Below are positions 11,905 through 19,405 of a DNA stretch of 22,813 nucleotides, one piece after another. The stretch's first letter is position 1; each line of letters starts with the position of its first letter. Where the stretch lies: IMG/VR virus record IMGVR_UViG_3300047446_000191, positions 1 through 22,813 of that record. One strand, given 5' to 3'. The stretch is from a virus. Under the pieces are notes generated by a model, which saw nothing but the letters and a program-made list of their open reading frames with translations, did no database searches and was not told the origin of the DNA. The translations under genes and the position numbers were made by a program.

Positions 11905-12579
11905 TTATTTCAAAGCGAACGCCACCGCCACGGCGCCGGCCGCAACGATGGCGGTCATAACCATTTTGGACTGGCCGCCGTCTTTAGCGTCTTGCAACGC
12001 CGCTTGCGTGGCCTTCAGCGCATCACTGGCGAAACCGAGTGTCGCCGCGCTACTCGACGCCGACAGCGCGCTCTGTTTGCCCACCGAGTCAAACGCCATG
12101 CCGATGGCCTTGAGGCCGTTGTCGCTTTCCTGCTTGAGTACATCGATAGCGCCAGTGATCCCGAGCGCCGCAGTATCGAAAGCCTTGTTCGTCATCGATC
12201 CGGCCAGCGTCAGCGAACTGTTGACGCTGCCGTAGTCGGTCACGTTGTTGACGGTCGTCACCGAGCGGTCACTGTTGTCTGTGAACTTAGTGGACGAATC
12301 TTTCGTGCTGTTGTCCACGAACGAGGTCAACGTGCTGCGATTGCTGGTGTCGATAAACGAGGTCACGCTAGACGAACTGCGATCAATCGTGTTTCCGCTG
12401 CCGCTGATGGCGACGGCCGAATCGCTGGCTACGTTCCGCATATCGGTGCTGGAAACGTGGTTTGTCGTGTCGTTCGTCGTTGACGTGCTGCTATCGCTCT
12501 TGCTGCCGCCGCCGAAGTTGCAAGGCGTCACAGGGCGCCCCAGGCGCACCAGGCGAATTTGTTCAGGGCGTAAAATCAT
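11905..12579 (-). CDS. Ser/Thr/Asn-rich fibrous protein with C-terminal membrane helix
   Basis: The 224-residue product has a short basic start (MILRPEQIRLVRLGRPVTPC), then about 90 residues dominated by Ser, Thr, Asn and Asp (from residue 25), a helical middle (TALGITGAIDVLKQESDNGL...) and a C-terminal hydrophobic segment (MVMTAIVAAGAVAVAFALK). This reads as a fibrous or stalk protein fixed in the viral membrane at its end. It overlaps the gene upstream by four bases. In a PM2-like virion it could be a vertex or penton-associated stalk. No family is recognised. Confidence 0.65.
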   Translation of the reverse strand: MILRPEQIRLVRLGRPVTPCNFGGGSKSDSSTSTTNDTTNHVSSTDMRNVASDSAVAISGSGNTIDRSSSSVTSFIDTSNRSTLTSFVDNSTKDSSTKFTDNSDRSVTTVNNVTDYGSVNSSLTLAGSMTNKAFDTAALGITGAIDVLKQESDNGLKAIGMAFDSVGKQSALSASSSAATLGFASDALKATQAALQDAKDGGQSKMVMTAIVAAGAVAVAFALK

Positions 12580-12968
12580 GTTTCGATATTCTTTCGTAAG
12601 TAGTAGGCGCCGCCCTCCTGGCGCGTCACCTGGTATCCGTATTTCTGCGCCTTGCGGACCATGCCGCGCCGCTCAGTTCGGAATCCGATTGACCGAAAGC
12701 CGGCCGCTTGCGCATCCACCAGGGCAGCAATTGCCCCGGTCAGGTCGAATGCGGCGCGGCCGGCCGCCGCCATGATCCACAGATTGACGCCCAGTTGCGC
12801 CAGGACGTAGGCGGCGACCGTTTCACCGGCCGCCGTCACCACCTTGTAAGCCTGGCCGGCCGCGATCACGTCGGCCAGGCTGTAGCGGTTTTGACTATCG
12901 GTCTTAGCCGATTTCGCCCCGGCCAGCAGTTCCGCGGCCTCCCCCGGCGCGCACAAAATCGCCTTCAT
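12576..12968 (-). CDS. GNAT-like acetyltransferase-fold protein in the structural cluster
   Basis: The 130-residue protein (MKAILCAPGEAAELLAGAKS...) has the C-terminal pattern of small GNAT-fold proteins: a beta strand (LWIMAAAG), a helix (LTGAIAALVDAQAAGF), a strand (SIGFRTER) and then RGMVRKAQKYGYQVTRQEGGAYYLRK, which resembles the last strand-helix-strand of an acetyltransferase. The acetyl-CoA loop (Q/RxxGxG/A) is not clear, so activity is doubtful. It is encoded between virion protein genes with overlaps on both sides. It may be an acetyltransferase-like virion protein, as seen in some tailed-phage internal proteins, or an enzyme that modifies the host. Moderate confidence in the fold, low in function. 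Confidence 0.5.
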   Translation of the reverse strand: MKAILCAPGEAAELLAGAKSAKTDSQNRYSLADVIAAGQAYKVVTAAGETVAAYVLAQLGVNLWIMAAAGRAAFDLTGAIAALVDAQAAGFRSIGFRTERRGMVRKAQKYGYQVTRQEGGAYYLRKNIET

Positions 12969-13252
12969 TTGCGACGCATCAGCAGCAGGACGGCGGCGCC
13001 GACCAGCAGCATGTTGGGATTGATGCCGCCCAGGTTGCCGAGCAAGCCGGACGAGGTAGCCGGCGACTGCGACGACTGGTTTGCGCCGCTGTTGCCTTCC
13101 GCCTTTACCGTGTTGCCGTCACCGAAGTTGATCACCCACCCCGAATCATCGAAGTTAAAGGGCGAATTGGTGGACACGTTGACGCCCGCGCTTGAATTCG
13201 CGTTCGACGGACCACCGCCACCAGCCGAAAGGCTCAGGTTTGGTATCACCAT
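12965..13252 (-). CDS. Gly/Ser/Asn-rich protein with C-terminal membrane helix
   Basis: The 95-residue product begins MVIPNLSLSAGGGGPSNANS and is rich in Gly, Ser and Asn up to about residue 75. One hydrophobic helix (MLLVGAAVLLLM) precedes the basic end RRK. It therefore has a flexible outer part and a membrane anchor with positive residues toward the vesicle lumen or cytoplasm. It lies two genes after the capsid gene and probably is a minor virion membrane protein linking the vesicle to the capsid. No family is recognised. Confidence 0.65.
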   Translation of the reverse strand: MVIPNLSLSAGGGGPSNANSSAGVNVSTNSPFNFDDSGWVINFGDGNTVKAEGNSGANQSSQSPATSSGLLGNLGGINPNMLLVGAAVLLLMRRK

Positions 13253-13256
13253 AGGG

Positions 13257-13547
13257 TCATCCCTTCGTCGCCATGTAGATCACCGCGCCGATAATCAGCA
13301 GGGTCATCATCTGGCGTTGCTGCGCTGCCGCTTGCGATGCGGCGACAGCGGCCGGCGACGGCTGCAACTGGCCGCTGGCGTAGGCGCCGCCCACCATCTG
13401 GTTGATGGCGCCCTGCGCCGCGCCGACGATGCCACCGGCCAGGACCGCGCCCCAGTCGGTGGAACTTTCGGCCGAGCCGTTGAGCATATCGGCGCCCATG
13501 TACGGCGCCTGATAGGTGCCGTACAGCGCGTCATTGGTTAAGCTCAT
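13257..13547 (-). CDS. Small virion membrane protein directly after the capsid gene
   Basis: The 96-residue product (MSLTNDALYGTYQAPYMGAD...) has a Gly/Ala-rich middle segment (WGAVLAGGIVGAAQGAINQMVGGAYASGQ), a run of Ala/Gln, and a C-terminal membrane helix (MMTLLIIGAVIYMA) ending TKG. It starts nine bases after the capsid gene. In PM2 the genes around the capsid gene encode the membrane proteins that fasten vesicle to shell, and this protein has that layout. No domain name can be given. Confidence 0.7.
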   Translation of the reverse strand: MSLTNDALYGTYQAPYMGADMLNGSAESSTDWGAVLAGGIVGAAQGAINQMVGGAYASGQLQPSPAAVAASQAAAQQRQMMTLLIIGAVIYMATKG

Positions 13548-13556
13548 GGCGCCCCC

Positions 13557-14405
13557 TTACAGGTTGGTCACGGTGTCCAGGACTTCCGCGATTACGGTCA
13601 TGCTTGCGCCGCCCGCGTCGGACAGGTAGCCGTTGAACTCGAAGGCATCGAACACCTGGCCCGATTCGGTGTTGCGCAACGTGGTGATGTGCGCATCGTG
13701 GTTATCGTCCACCAGGAAGTCAGCGACGAACAAGCCAGCTTGCGGCACTTTCTTGAACTGGGTTTGGTCGAAACGGTTATCCAGGTCTGTTTGGTCGAAG
13801 AACACCACGCCGTTTTTCTTGCATTCCAGGCGATTGACGTTGCCGTTCGTGGTGGCGGTCCAGGCGGTGCCGCTGTAGAAGATCCACAGGCGTTTCAGCA
13901 GGGCGCCGCGCAGGTTGATAGGCAGGGTCACGCGGCCCGACACGGTTTGCGCCACCGAGAACGGCACGTACTTTTGCACGATCGGGTTTTTCTGGCGTTG
14001 CTCGTAGTAGCCGGTGCCGGCGATCACCGGACCAACGGCAGCGGCATTGATGTACAACTCAATGAACACCTCGCCAATCGCTACCAGGGTCATCAGGTCC
14101 AGGCCGCCGATTTCCTTGACCGGGAAAATGGCTTGCGTGCGTTCGGTGAAGTCGATCAGCAGGTATTTCAGGTTGTCGGCGCCGTTCTTGTAGTTGTTGA
14201 TGGCCTGAATCTGCGCGTAGGTCAGGTCCCAAATGACGCGGGCGCCGACCTTGACGCGGATGCGGTCAATCTTGGTCTTGTCGAAGGTCGTACCGGACAG
14301 CGCCAGTTTGATGCCGACCAGGGTAAATTCTTCCGGCGCAACGCGGATGGTTGCGATTTGGCCCGGTGCGACGCCTTGCGCCTGTTGCAGTGGTTTGTTG
14401 AACAT
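13557..14405 (-). CDS. Major capsid protein, PM2 P2-type double jelly roll
   Basis: The 282-residue protein (P2 of PM2 has 269) shows the P2 N-terminal domain pattern: TFDKTKIDRIRVKVGARVIWDL, AQIQAINNYK, and a second strand set, followed by a C-terminal half with LKRLWIFYSGTAW, NRLECKKNGVVFF and LFVADFLVDDNHDA. Two beta-sandwich halves of about 130 residues each fit a double jelly roll, in which trimers form a pseudo-hexagonal shell around an internal membrane. There is no signal peptide or membrane segment. It sits just downstream of three tiny membrane genes and the packaging ATPase, the expected neighbourhood. I recognise the family from the strand motifs; a structure prediction would settle it. 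Confidence 0.82.
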   Translation of the reverse strand: MFNKPLQQAQGVAPGQIATIRVAPEEFTLVGIKLALSGTTFDKTKIDRIRVKVGARVIWDLTYAQIQAINNYKNGADNLKYLLIDFTERTQAIFPVKEIGGLDLMTLVAIGEVFIELYINAAAVGPVIAGTGYYEQRQKNPIVQKYVPFSVAQTVSGRVTLPINLRGALLKRLWIFYSGTAWTATTNGNVNRLECKKNGVVFFDQTDLDNRFDQTQFKKVPQAGLFVADFLVDDNHDAHITTLRNTESGQVFDAFEFNGYLSDAGGASMTVIAEVLDTVTNL

Positions 14406-14415
14406 ATTTTTCTTC

Positions 14416-14526
14416 TTATCCGATCAATGCGGTTTGTACGAGGTTGCGGGTAACGGTGATCTGGTTCAGCACGTAGATCACGGCCAGGGTCATGACTGCG
14501 CTCTTGACGGCGCCTTTGATATCCAT
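14416..14526 (-). CDS. 36-residue membrane protein upstream of the capsid gene
   Basis: MDIKGAVKSAVMTLAVIYVL plus a polar tail (NQITVTRNLVQTALIG) form one membrane helix. It lies 10 bases before the capsid gene and 3 bases after its neighbour gene, in the position of the small virion membrane proteins of PM2. Spacing and length are the evidence; nothing else can be said. Confidence 0.65.
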   Translation of the reverse strand: MDIKGAVKSAVMTLAVIYVLNQITVTRNLVQTALIG

Positions 14527-14529
14527 GAC

Positions 14530-14640
14530 TTAGGCCGGCAGGAATTTATCCAGCGGGTTAGCCGGCATGGCGCCGTTGACGTATTTGGCGACGCCGACAA
14601 CGGCCAGGATGAACAGGGCTTGCTTGATGTAGGTCTTCAT
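14530..14640 (-). CDS. 36-residue membrane protein, virion type
   Basis: The product MKTYIKQALFILAVVGVAKY then VNGAMPANPLDKFLPA has a short basic start, one helix (8-18) and a proline-rich tail. It forms a pair with the following 36-residue gene. Two one-helix peptides next to the capsid gene are typical of membrane-containing phages, where they line the vesicle under the capsid. Confidence 0.65.
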   Translation of the reverse strand: MKTYIKQALFILAVVGVAKYVNGAMPANPLDKFLPA

Positions 14641-14649
14641 TTCGTGTTC

Positions 14650-14799
14650 CTAGTAAGGTTGAGTGTTTGACTCTTGAACGAGTTTTTTTAACGCTGGAAT
14701 CCTCGACACAAGCCAGGCGGAAATGATGATTGCCCCGAGTGTGGCAATCGTTTCCTGGCTCAGTTTTTGGGGCGTAGGCAAAAATTTAGTGATTTGCAT
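14650..14799 (-). CDS. 49-residue membrane protein, virion type
   Basis: MQITKFLPTPQKLSQETIAT is followed by one helix (LGAIIISAWLV) and a polar tail (PALKKLVQESNTQPY). It lies between the ATPase and capsid genes. The 70 bases between the ATPase stop and this start hold only a GGGGTAGGGGTA repeat on the minus strand. One amphipathic start plus one membrane helix suggests an inner vesicle protein. Function is by analogy only. Confidence 0.6.
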   Translation of the reverse strand: MQITKFLPTPQKLSQETIATLGAIIISAWLVSRIPALKKLVQESNTQPY

Positions 14800-14869
14800 A
14801 GGTCCGAAAGTTAACCGGCGCCCACCTCAAAAACCAGACTTCGCCACGCCTCTACGGATACCCCTACCC

Positions 14870-15589
14870 CTAGGTAGAAATTTCTCCCTTTTTTCGCCTC
14901 GTAGGCCCACAAGTAGGCAACGTTTTTGTGGCTTTTTCCACGTAGCCCATTTCACTCACGCGCCCCGCAATAGAAATTCCCCCGTACCTGATTTTCCGGT
15001 CGGCCCGGTGCCATTCCATGAAATACAGGTCCGGTATCTGGTTGATCAGTTCGGGCGTGACGCCGATCTTGATTGCAATGGCCTTGCGGTGCGGGTCTTC
15101 ACCGAGCCAGCCGCAATGCACCAGCGTGGCGTTTGACAGGAACGATTTATCGACCTGCGCCGGGAACTGGCTACAGCCGATGACGTGCACGCCCTCATGC
15201 CGGCCGGAATTGCACATGCGGCGCCACAACGGCGGCCCCCAGGACGCTGTAGTGAAATTCGACAGTTCCTCGACCAGGAAAGCGCAGTTGCCGGCGCCAT
15301 AGGCCAGGCGACACGCCAGGCTAAAGATGCGGGCGAAGTGGTCGGCGGTGCAATCCTTGGGGAACACGTAGCGCACGGCAAAGGGCTTGCTGGCGCCGGC
15401 CGCCGTGATGATGCGCGCCATATCGCCCGCGCTGACGGCCGGCGCGAATGCCCCGTATTCGTCTTGCGGGTCCAGGAACAAGATGCGCTTCGGCTTGATG
15501 CGGCGTAGCTCCGACTTGATCCACAGCCCTTTGCCGGTGCCGGACTGGCCCATGACGGCCCATATCTGCGCCTTATTCTCGACGGCCAT
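14870..15589 (-). CDS. Genome packaging ATPase (FtsK/HerA type, PM2 P9-like)
   Basis: The 239-residue protein carries Walker A GQSGTGKG at 14-21 and a Walker B strand CAFLVEEL at 102-109, with the conserved polar Gln of the FtsK/HerA sensor in VIGCSQFP (136-143). FLDPQDEYGAF (38-48) is a typical motif of this ATPase class. Compact packaging ATPases of this size are shared by all double-jelly-roll viruses, where they move DNA into the preformed shell at a special vertex. It overlaps the gene upstream by 17 bases. Read with the capsid protein it identifies the element. Confidence 0.88.
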   Translation of the reverse strand: MAVENKAQIWAVMGQSGTGKGLWIKSELRRIKPKRILFLDPQDEYGAFAPAVSAGDMARIITAAGASKPFAVRYVFPKDCTADHFARIFSLACRLAYGAGNCAFLVEELSNFTTASWGPPLWRRMCNSGRHEGVHVIGCSQFPAQVDKSFLSNATLVHCGWLGEDPHRKAIAIKIGVTPELINQIPDLYFMEWHRADRKIRYGGISIAGRVSEMGYVEKATKTLPTCGPTRRKKGEIST

Positions 15590-16004
15590 CGGCGCCGCCC
15601 TCCAATCTCGCCTTTTCTTCGGCCGCCGCCAGGCGCTTTCGTTCCTTGTGCGCCAGGTAGCCAGGCGCGCAGAACATGCCTGTAGCCAGCAGGAGCATCA
15701 GTTCCGGCGAGTCGCCCACGCCGGACAGGCCGTATTTGTCGGCCACCGGCACGATTGCGTGCGCCAGTTCCATGCACTTGTCGTCCGAGTAGGCCGGCGC
15801 GGTTTCCGGGAATACGGCGGTCACCGCCCAGGCGATCACCTTGGGGACCATGAACCATTCCATTGCGCGGGCGTTCTCGTCCGGCGCCACGATGCGGCCT
15901 TTGTCGTCCAAGTTGCCGGACGCCGCCGCCTCCGCATGGTCGGCCGCGCCCTGGTCAATGGCCGCGCCTTCGCGTACCAGGGCTTCGGCTTCTTGCGGCG
16001 TCAT
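15573..16004 (-). CDS. Conserved operon protein, 143 aa, one membrane segment, function unknown
   Basis: The product MTPQEAEALVREGAAIDQGA has an acidic, helical N-terminal half (to about 70), a middle with EWFMVPKVIAWAVTAVFPE, and a hydrophobic stretch near residues 104-118 (ELMLLLATGMFCAPGYL) before a charged C-terminal end (KERKRLAAAEEKARLEGG). It lies just before the ATPase and overlaps both neighbours, so it is likely co-translated. A packaging-vertex or membrane-scaffold role is possible from its place; I do not recognise it. Confidence 0.6.
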   Translation of the reverse strand: MTPQEAEALVREGAAIDQGAADHAEAAASGNLDDKGRIVAPDENARAMEWFMVPKVIAWAVTAVFPETAPAYSDDKCMELAHAIVPVADKYGLSGVGDSPELMLLLATGMFCAPGYLAHKERKRLAAAEEKARLEGGADGRRE

Positions 16005-16336
16005 GCTGGCGCCCCGAACAGGCCATCGAACAGGCCGGCGCGTTTAGCGGGCGCTGGCGGCGTTTCTGGCGCTTGGGGCGGCGCTGGCACGTCCGGCGCG
16101 GGTTCGGGCGCTGGCGGAGGCGCTGGCGCGTCTGCTGCGCCCTTTTCTGGCCGGGTCATCGCCAGGAGGTGGCGGGCTTGTTCTTCGCTTCGGGTATGGA
16201 GTTGCACGCCGCAGGAGGCGCAATGGACGTATGGATAGGCGGTTTTCTCGCCCTTGTCCGTTTTGATTTTGACTTGTGCCGCCGTATGCGGACAGCCGAT
16301 AGGGCACGCGACGCGCCCGAGGGTTTTAGATGCCAT
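16001..16336 (-). CDS. Zinc-ribbon protein with proline-rich tail
   Basis: The 111-residue product has paired Cys in CPIGCPHT (11 and 15) and CASCG (39 and 42), a likely four-Cys zinc ribbon. After residue 65 there is a long Pro/Ala tail (APAPPPAPEPAPDVPAPP...) and a short hydrophobic end (LFDGLFGAPA). Zinc-ribbon proteins of small phages bind DNA or partner proteins, and the proline tail is a spacer. It starts four bases inside the gene downstream. Position between the replication and packaging genes suggests a link between them; no function is proven. Confidence 0.7.
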   Translation of the reverse strand: MASKTLGRVACPIGCPHTAAQVKIKTDKGEKTAYPYVHCASCGVQLHTRSEEQARHLLAMTRPEKGAADAPAPPPAPEPAPDVPAPPQAPETPPAPAKRAGLFDGLFGAPA

Positions 16337-16355
16337 GTTACGAATTCCTATGATT

Positions 16356-16375
16356 CCGGCCCCGGTAAGGGCCGG
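16356..16375 (-). other. Stem-loop between the 123-aa and zinc-ribbon genes
   Basis: CCGGCCC (16356-16362) and GGGCCGG (16369-16375) form a perfect 7-bp, all G/C stem with a 6-base loop in a 94-base gap, the largest gap inside the operon. No T-run follows on either side, so it is not a normal terminator. It may process or slow the mRNA, or mark an origin. Confidence 0.4.
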
Positions 16376-16430
16376 CTATTGGATGGCCGCCACTCCGCCT
16401 TGTGGGCAGGTGGCGCCGGTTTGGTGCTGC

Positions 16431-16802
16431 TTACGCTGCCTTGAGCGCCGCTACGATGTCGTCGCCCTTGGCGTTGATCGCGGCCATCACTGCCACGTCC
16501 GACGCTTCCAGGGCGTCATTTACGGTCTTGGTCAGGCCGGCCATGACGCTCTCGTAGTTGCCGACCTTGGGAATGCTGGCGATGACGTCGGCCACCTGGT
16601 CAGCGGTCATCACCACCTGCTCAACGGCGGGCGGCGGCGCCGCCGCCTTGACGGCCTCCGCGATTGCGGCGTCATAGCCGGCAATCACGCTTTCCAGTTC
16701 CATTTTCATGCCCTGGTACACGCCGTTGCCCTCGTAGCGAATATTGTTGTCGTCGTTCAGTTTGATAACTTGCGACAGAATCCATTTCAGACGGTCATTC
16801 AT
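16431..16802 (-). CDS. Hypothetical protein, 123 aa, helical
   Basis: The protein MNDRLKWILSQVIKLNDDNN is alpha-helical and mildly acidic, with a Pro/Ala hinge (KAAAPPPAVEQ) in the middle. No membrane segment or motif is visible. It starts four bases after the 45-residue gene, with GGAG about 10 bases upstream. Genes at this site between replication initiator and structural block in small phages often encode replication or regulatory helpers. No family is recognised. Confidence 0.6.
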   Translation of the reverse strand: MNDRLKWILSQVIKLNDDNNIRYEGNGVYQGMKMELESVIAGYDAAIAEAVKAAAPPPAVEQVVMTADQVADVIASIPKVGNYESVMAGLTKTVNDALEASDVAVMAAINAKGDDIVAALKAA

Positions 16803-16806
16803 TTTT

Positions 16807-16944
16807 TTAAAGCTCCTTTTTTAATTGTTCCCAGTTAAGAAACGTCGCCAGCTTTCGGAAAAACTCCTTTGCGGGCGCTGGCAAGAAAAACCCGTATTGC
16901 TTGATCAGGCGCACCGCCTGGCTCTCTAACTCTTCACTTTCCAT
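16807..16944 (-). CDS. 45-residue acidic helical protein
   Basis: MESEELESQAVRLIKQYGFF leads into FRKLATFLNWEQLKKEL, one or two amphipathic helices. The gene starts 11 bases inside the end of the 71-residue gene and ends just before the 123-residue gene. Overlap and spacing support it as a translated gene. I see no domain; it may be a small adaptor protein. Confidence 0.6.
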   Translation of the reverse strand: MESEELESQAVRLIKQYGFFLPAPAKEFFRKLATFLNWEQLKKEL

Positions 16945-17149
16945 ACTTCATCCTCCACATGAGCAAAATTCCCTGCCGGCTCATATCGAACACGGTCAGG
17001 CCGTTTATCGTGCCGCGCACGCGGCGTCGGTGACGGTCAACGGCGTAATCTATTTTCTGGTGCGTCATCATTCCAGCGCCGAACATCAGCGTTCGCGCCA
17101 TCGCCACCATGTTGACCTTGGTCAGCGTTCTACCGTTCCGCGTTGTCAT
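16934..17149 (-). CDS. Basic 71-residue protein after the replication gene
   Basis: The product MTTRNGRTLTKVNMVAMART is strongly basic (DRHRRRVRG in the middle) and hydrophobic near its end (LTVFDMSRQGILLMW). Its start overlaps the stop of the replication gene as ATGA, and it overlaps the next gene by 11 bases. It may bind DNA near the replication fork, but only charge and place support this. Confidence 0.55.
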   Translation of the reverse strand: MTTRNGRTLTKVNMVAMARTLMFGAGMMTHQKIDYAVDRHRRRVRGTINGLTVFDMSRQGILLMWRMKYGK

Positions 17150-18915
17150 CTGGCGCCATCGCCACAGTGTTTTTTATATTCGTCACTGTCGAAATACTCA
17201 AAATTGAAATTGGCATACCACTCCGAATCATCGTGCGGCGCCATCGGCGCCGGCCGTGCGGCGTAAAGCATCCAGGTCGGCGTTTTTTCGGTGGAATCGT
17301 CCGTACAGTTATTGACACGAGTCCAAGGGGCGGCTTGCGCCGCCGCGCCTATGCTCCGCTTCCACTCGTAGCGGGTCGAGGCGTAGAGCGTTTCCGGCGC
17401 CAGGCGGCAGTACACGCCGGTCGGTACGCCGCGCATCGTCAGCCCATAGCGGCCCTCGCGTTCGGCCACGTCCAGCTTGATCCCGATGGCGTAGTTGCGG
17501 CCCTGGTTCACGCCGCCTTGTGCGCGGATATAGCGGGCATAGCTGGCGGTGCTGTCGGTCGTGACTTCGCCGGTTTCCGCGTCGGTCACTTCCACGCGCT
17601 GGCACGCTTCCCACGCCTCGCGGACGTGCGCGGGCGCATCGGCCACCTGGTCAGCAGCAACGCGGCGCAGTTCGCGCCAGATAGTTACGGGAGGCTGGCC
17701 GATTGGCTGGAATTGGCGGATACCCCAGGCCGACGCCCACGCCTCTACGCGTTGGGCCGGCTTTACGATTTCATCGCCCACCATGTCAGCAGGGATTTCG
17801 TTGCCGTCTTTGTCCAGGGTTACGCCTACGTGTTCGCCGTCGATGTTTTTACCTACGTACTTGGCGATGTAGCCGGCCGCCGTACCTTTTTCCGCCTCAA
17901 TGCGGACGATCTTGATACGGTTTTTCTGCGCGCCTGGCTCGTCGCCGTCTTCGGCCAGCGCGTAGGAGCGCATGACCATTTGCAGCCGGCGTGCCTGGTG
18001 CGGCGCCACGAACAGCAGCATGTGCCAGTGCGGGCAACCATCATGGTGCGGCTCTGCGATGCGGAAGCCATACGGGCGAATGTCGTAGCGGTGCAGCGCG
18101 GCGCGGATACAGGCCCACACTTTCACCAGGTAGCCTTGGGCCTCGCGTGCATCCGAGTCGTTGTAGTTCGGGTTTTGCGTGCCGGACTTCGCCAGGACGG
18201 CATGGAATTTTGAAGGGCAGGTCAACGTGACGAAAACGCCCACATGGCCCAGTTCGCCGGCTATTTCCTCGCAGCCGCGCATGCGCAGCATCAGTTCGGC
18301 GCGGCGTATGCTCTTGTTGGCTACGCTCTTGAGCGCCAGTTCTGCAAGCGCAAATTCGTGGCCGTGTTCGTTCGTCATGGTGACGTTGGCGAGGGTCTTG
18401 GCGTTACGGCGCTTGGCGCCGCCGTGGCGCGCAACCGTTTCGTTACTGGCGTAGGCGCCATTGCGGATACTGACGAAACCCAGGCGCATTGCGGCATGCT
18501 CAAATGCGCGGCCGTGCACGGTGCGCAGACGGCGGCGCCACCAGGCAGGATCAACACAACGCAGCATGAATTGGCGGTCATCCTCGATTGCTGGCGGTTC
18601 CAGGCCACGATTGACCACCATCCACGCCAGGCGGGCGCGCAGGGCTTTAGGATCATGGATCAATGCGGTCATGCTGGCGCACTCGTTCGCGCTACGCTCT
18701 GCCAGGACGACTAATTGCGCGTCGGTGGCATCGATAGGCAGCGGGGCGCTGGTGACTTCATCCAGGATCGCAGACAGGCGGGTGTAGCGTGGCGGCATAT
18801 CGCCCAACACCTGGCCGGCGCGGGCCTCGTTCAACTGCTGATAGGCGCGCTGGCCCCAACGTGGGGGCAAGCCTTTGATAGTGCGCTGACCGCGCTCTTG
18901 CTGGATAGTCGGCAT
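17146..18915 (-). CDS. HUH-type rolling-circle replication endonuclease (phiX174 gpA / P2 gpA / PM2 P12 class)
   Basis: I choose ATG 18915 (MPTIQQERGQ), which overlaps the preceding stop as TGATG; a start 10 codons earlier is possible. The 589-residue protein shows the three motifs of the class: I, FVTLTCP (228-234); II, the HUH pair in CPHWHMLLF with His296 and His298 (metal-binding); III, GYIAKYVGKNID with Tyr349 and Tyr353, the two catalytic Tyr of the double-tyrosine initiators. It nicks the origin, stays bound to the 5' end and recloses the circle after one round. PM2 P12 and related prophages use the same enzyme. The long N-terminal 220 residues are helical. Confidence 0.92.
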   Translation of the reverse strand: MPTIQQERGQRTIKGLPPRWGQRAYQQLNEARAGQVLGDMPPRYTRLSAILDEVTSAPLPIDATDAQLVVLAERSANECASMTALIHDPKALRARLAWMVVNRGLEPPAIEDDRQFMLRCVDPAWWRRRLRTVHGRAFEHAAMRLGFVSIRNGAYASNETVARHGGAKRRNAKTLANVTMTNEHGHEFALAELALKSVANKSIRRAELMLRMRGCEEIAGELGHVGVFVTLTCPSKFHAVLAKSGTQNPNYNDSDAREAQGYLVKVWACIRAALHRYDIRPYGFRIAEPHHDGCPHWHMLLFVAPHQARRLQMVMRSYALAEDGDEPGAQKNRIKIVRIEAEKGTAAGYIAKYVGKNIDGEHVGVTLDKDGNEIPADMVGDEIVKPAQRVEAWASAWGIRQFQPIGQPPVTIWRELRRVAADQVADAPAHVREAWEACQRVEVTDAETGEVTTDSTASYARYIRAQGGVNQGRNYAIGIKLDVAEREGRYGLTMRGVPTGVYCRLAPETLYASTRYEWKRSIGAAAQAAPWTRVNNCTDDSTEKTPTWMLYAARPAPMAPHDDSEWYANFNFEYFDSDEYKKHCGDGAR

Positions 18916-19157
18916 CAGTTCGCCAGGTAAATGCGTTCGGCGCATTGCGCCACGGTGCAGGCGTCGCGCTCAAGCATCCGCGCAGCCGCCCAAATGGCGG
19001 TGCGTTCTTCAGGGGAGAAAGAGTCCAAGTGATCATTTGCGCGGTCGCGCTGAATCCCGGCGATTGACAGCACGGCGGCGCGGACGGCCCGCGACGTGAG
19101 CGGCCAGAGCGCCACGCGTGCCAGTTCGGCGCGGTGTTCCTTGGAAATGGCGTTCAT
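18915..19157 (-). CDS. Small helical protein (80 aa), replication or regulation helper
   Basis: The product MNAISKEHRAELARVALWPL is helical with balanced charge and no membrane segment; the end is ACTVAQCAERIYLAN. It is fused by overlaps to the RHH gene upstream (TAATG) and to the replication gene downstream (TGATG), so it is likely translated in step with them. A role in regulating replication is plausible; the domain is unknown. Confidence 0.6.
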   Translation of the reverse strand: MNAISKEHRAELARVALWPLTSRAVRAAVLSIAGIQRDRANDHLDSFSPEERTAIWAAARMLERDACTVAQCAERIYLAN

Positions 19158-19405
19158 TAACGTTTGCGCAGCAGTTGGCTACGGATCAGGCGGGTGATGA
19201 CCTGGCCGCGCTGTTCGCCTCGTTTGCCAAGCCAGGCCACAAAATCGCCATGCACATCGGCCGGCAGTTCAACGGTCAGCAGTTTGACGCCCTTGCGCTG
19301 GCGGTAGGCTTCCTGGCGCTCTTTAGCCGTGGCGTATTGACGCGGGCGGCCTGGTTTCTTACGTGGCGCCATCACCGGCAGACCTGGCAATTCCATGGTG
19401 TTCAT
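19157..19405 (-). CDS. Ribbon-helix-helix regulator (first gene of the leftward operon)
   Basis: I chose ATG 19405 (MNTMELPGLPVMAPRKK) because AGGAG lies six bases before it; ATG 19423 is an alternative. The 82-residue product has a Lys/Arg-rich start (RKKPGRPRQY, KERQEAYRQRKG) and the ribbon-helix-helix core LLTVELPADVHGDFVAWLG, ending RLIRSQLLRKR. It is homologous to the regulator at 8059-8328. As the first gene of the operon it may repress the operon or control replication; this class binds as dimers. Confidence 0.72.
   Translation of the reverse strand: MNTMELPGLPVMAPRKKPGRPRQYATAKERQEAYRQRKGVKLLTVELPADVHGDFVAWLGKRGEQRGQVITRLIRSQLLRKR

Noticed and set aside
13689-14453. Long open frame on the + strand opposite the capsid gene (254 codons)
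   Set aside because: It is the complement of the capsid gene in GC-rich DNA. It lacks a ribosome-binding site and its sequence is rich in His, Gln and Val runs typical of antisense frames.
17143-18213. 356-codon frame on the + strand opposite the replication gene
   Set aside because: It is antisense to a protein with clear HUH motifs; composition is that of a shadow frame.
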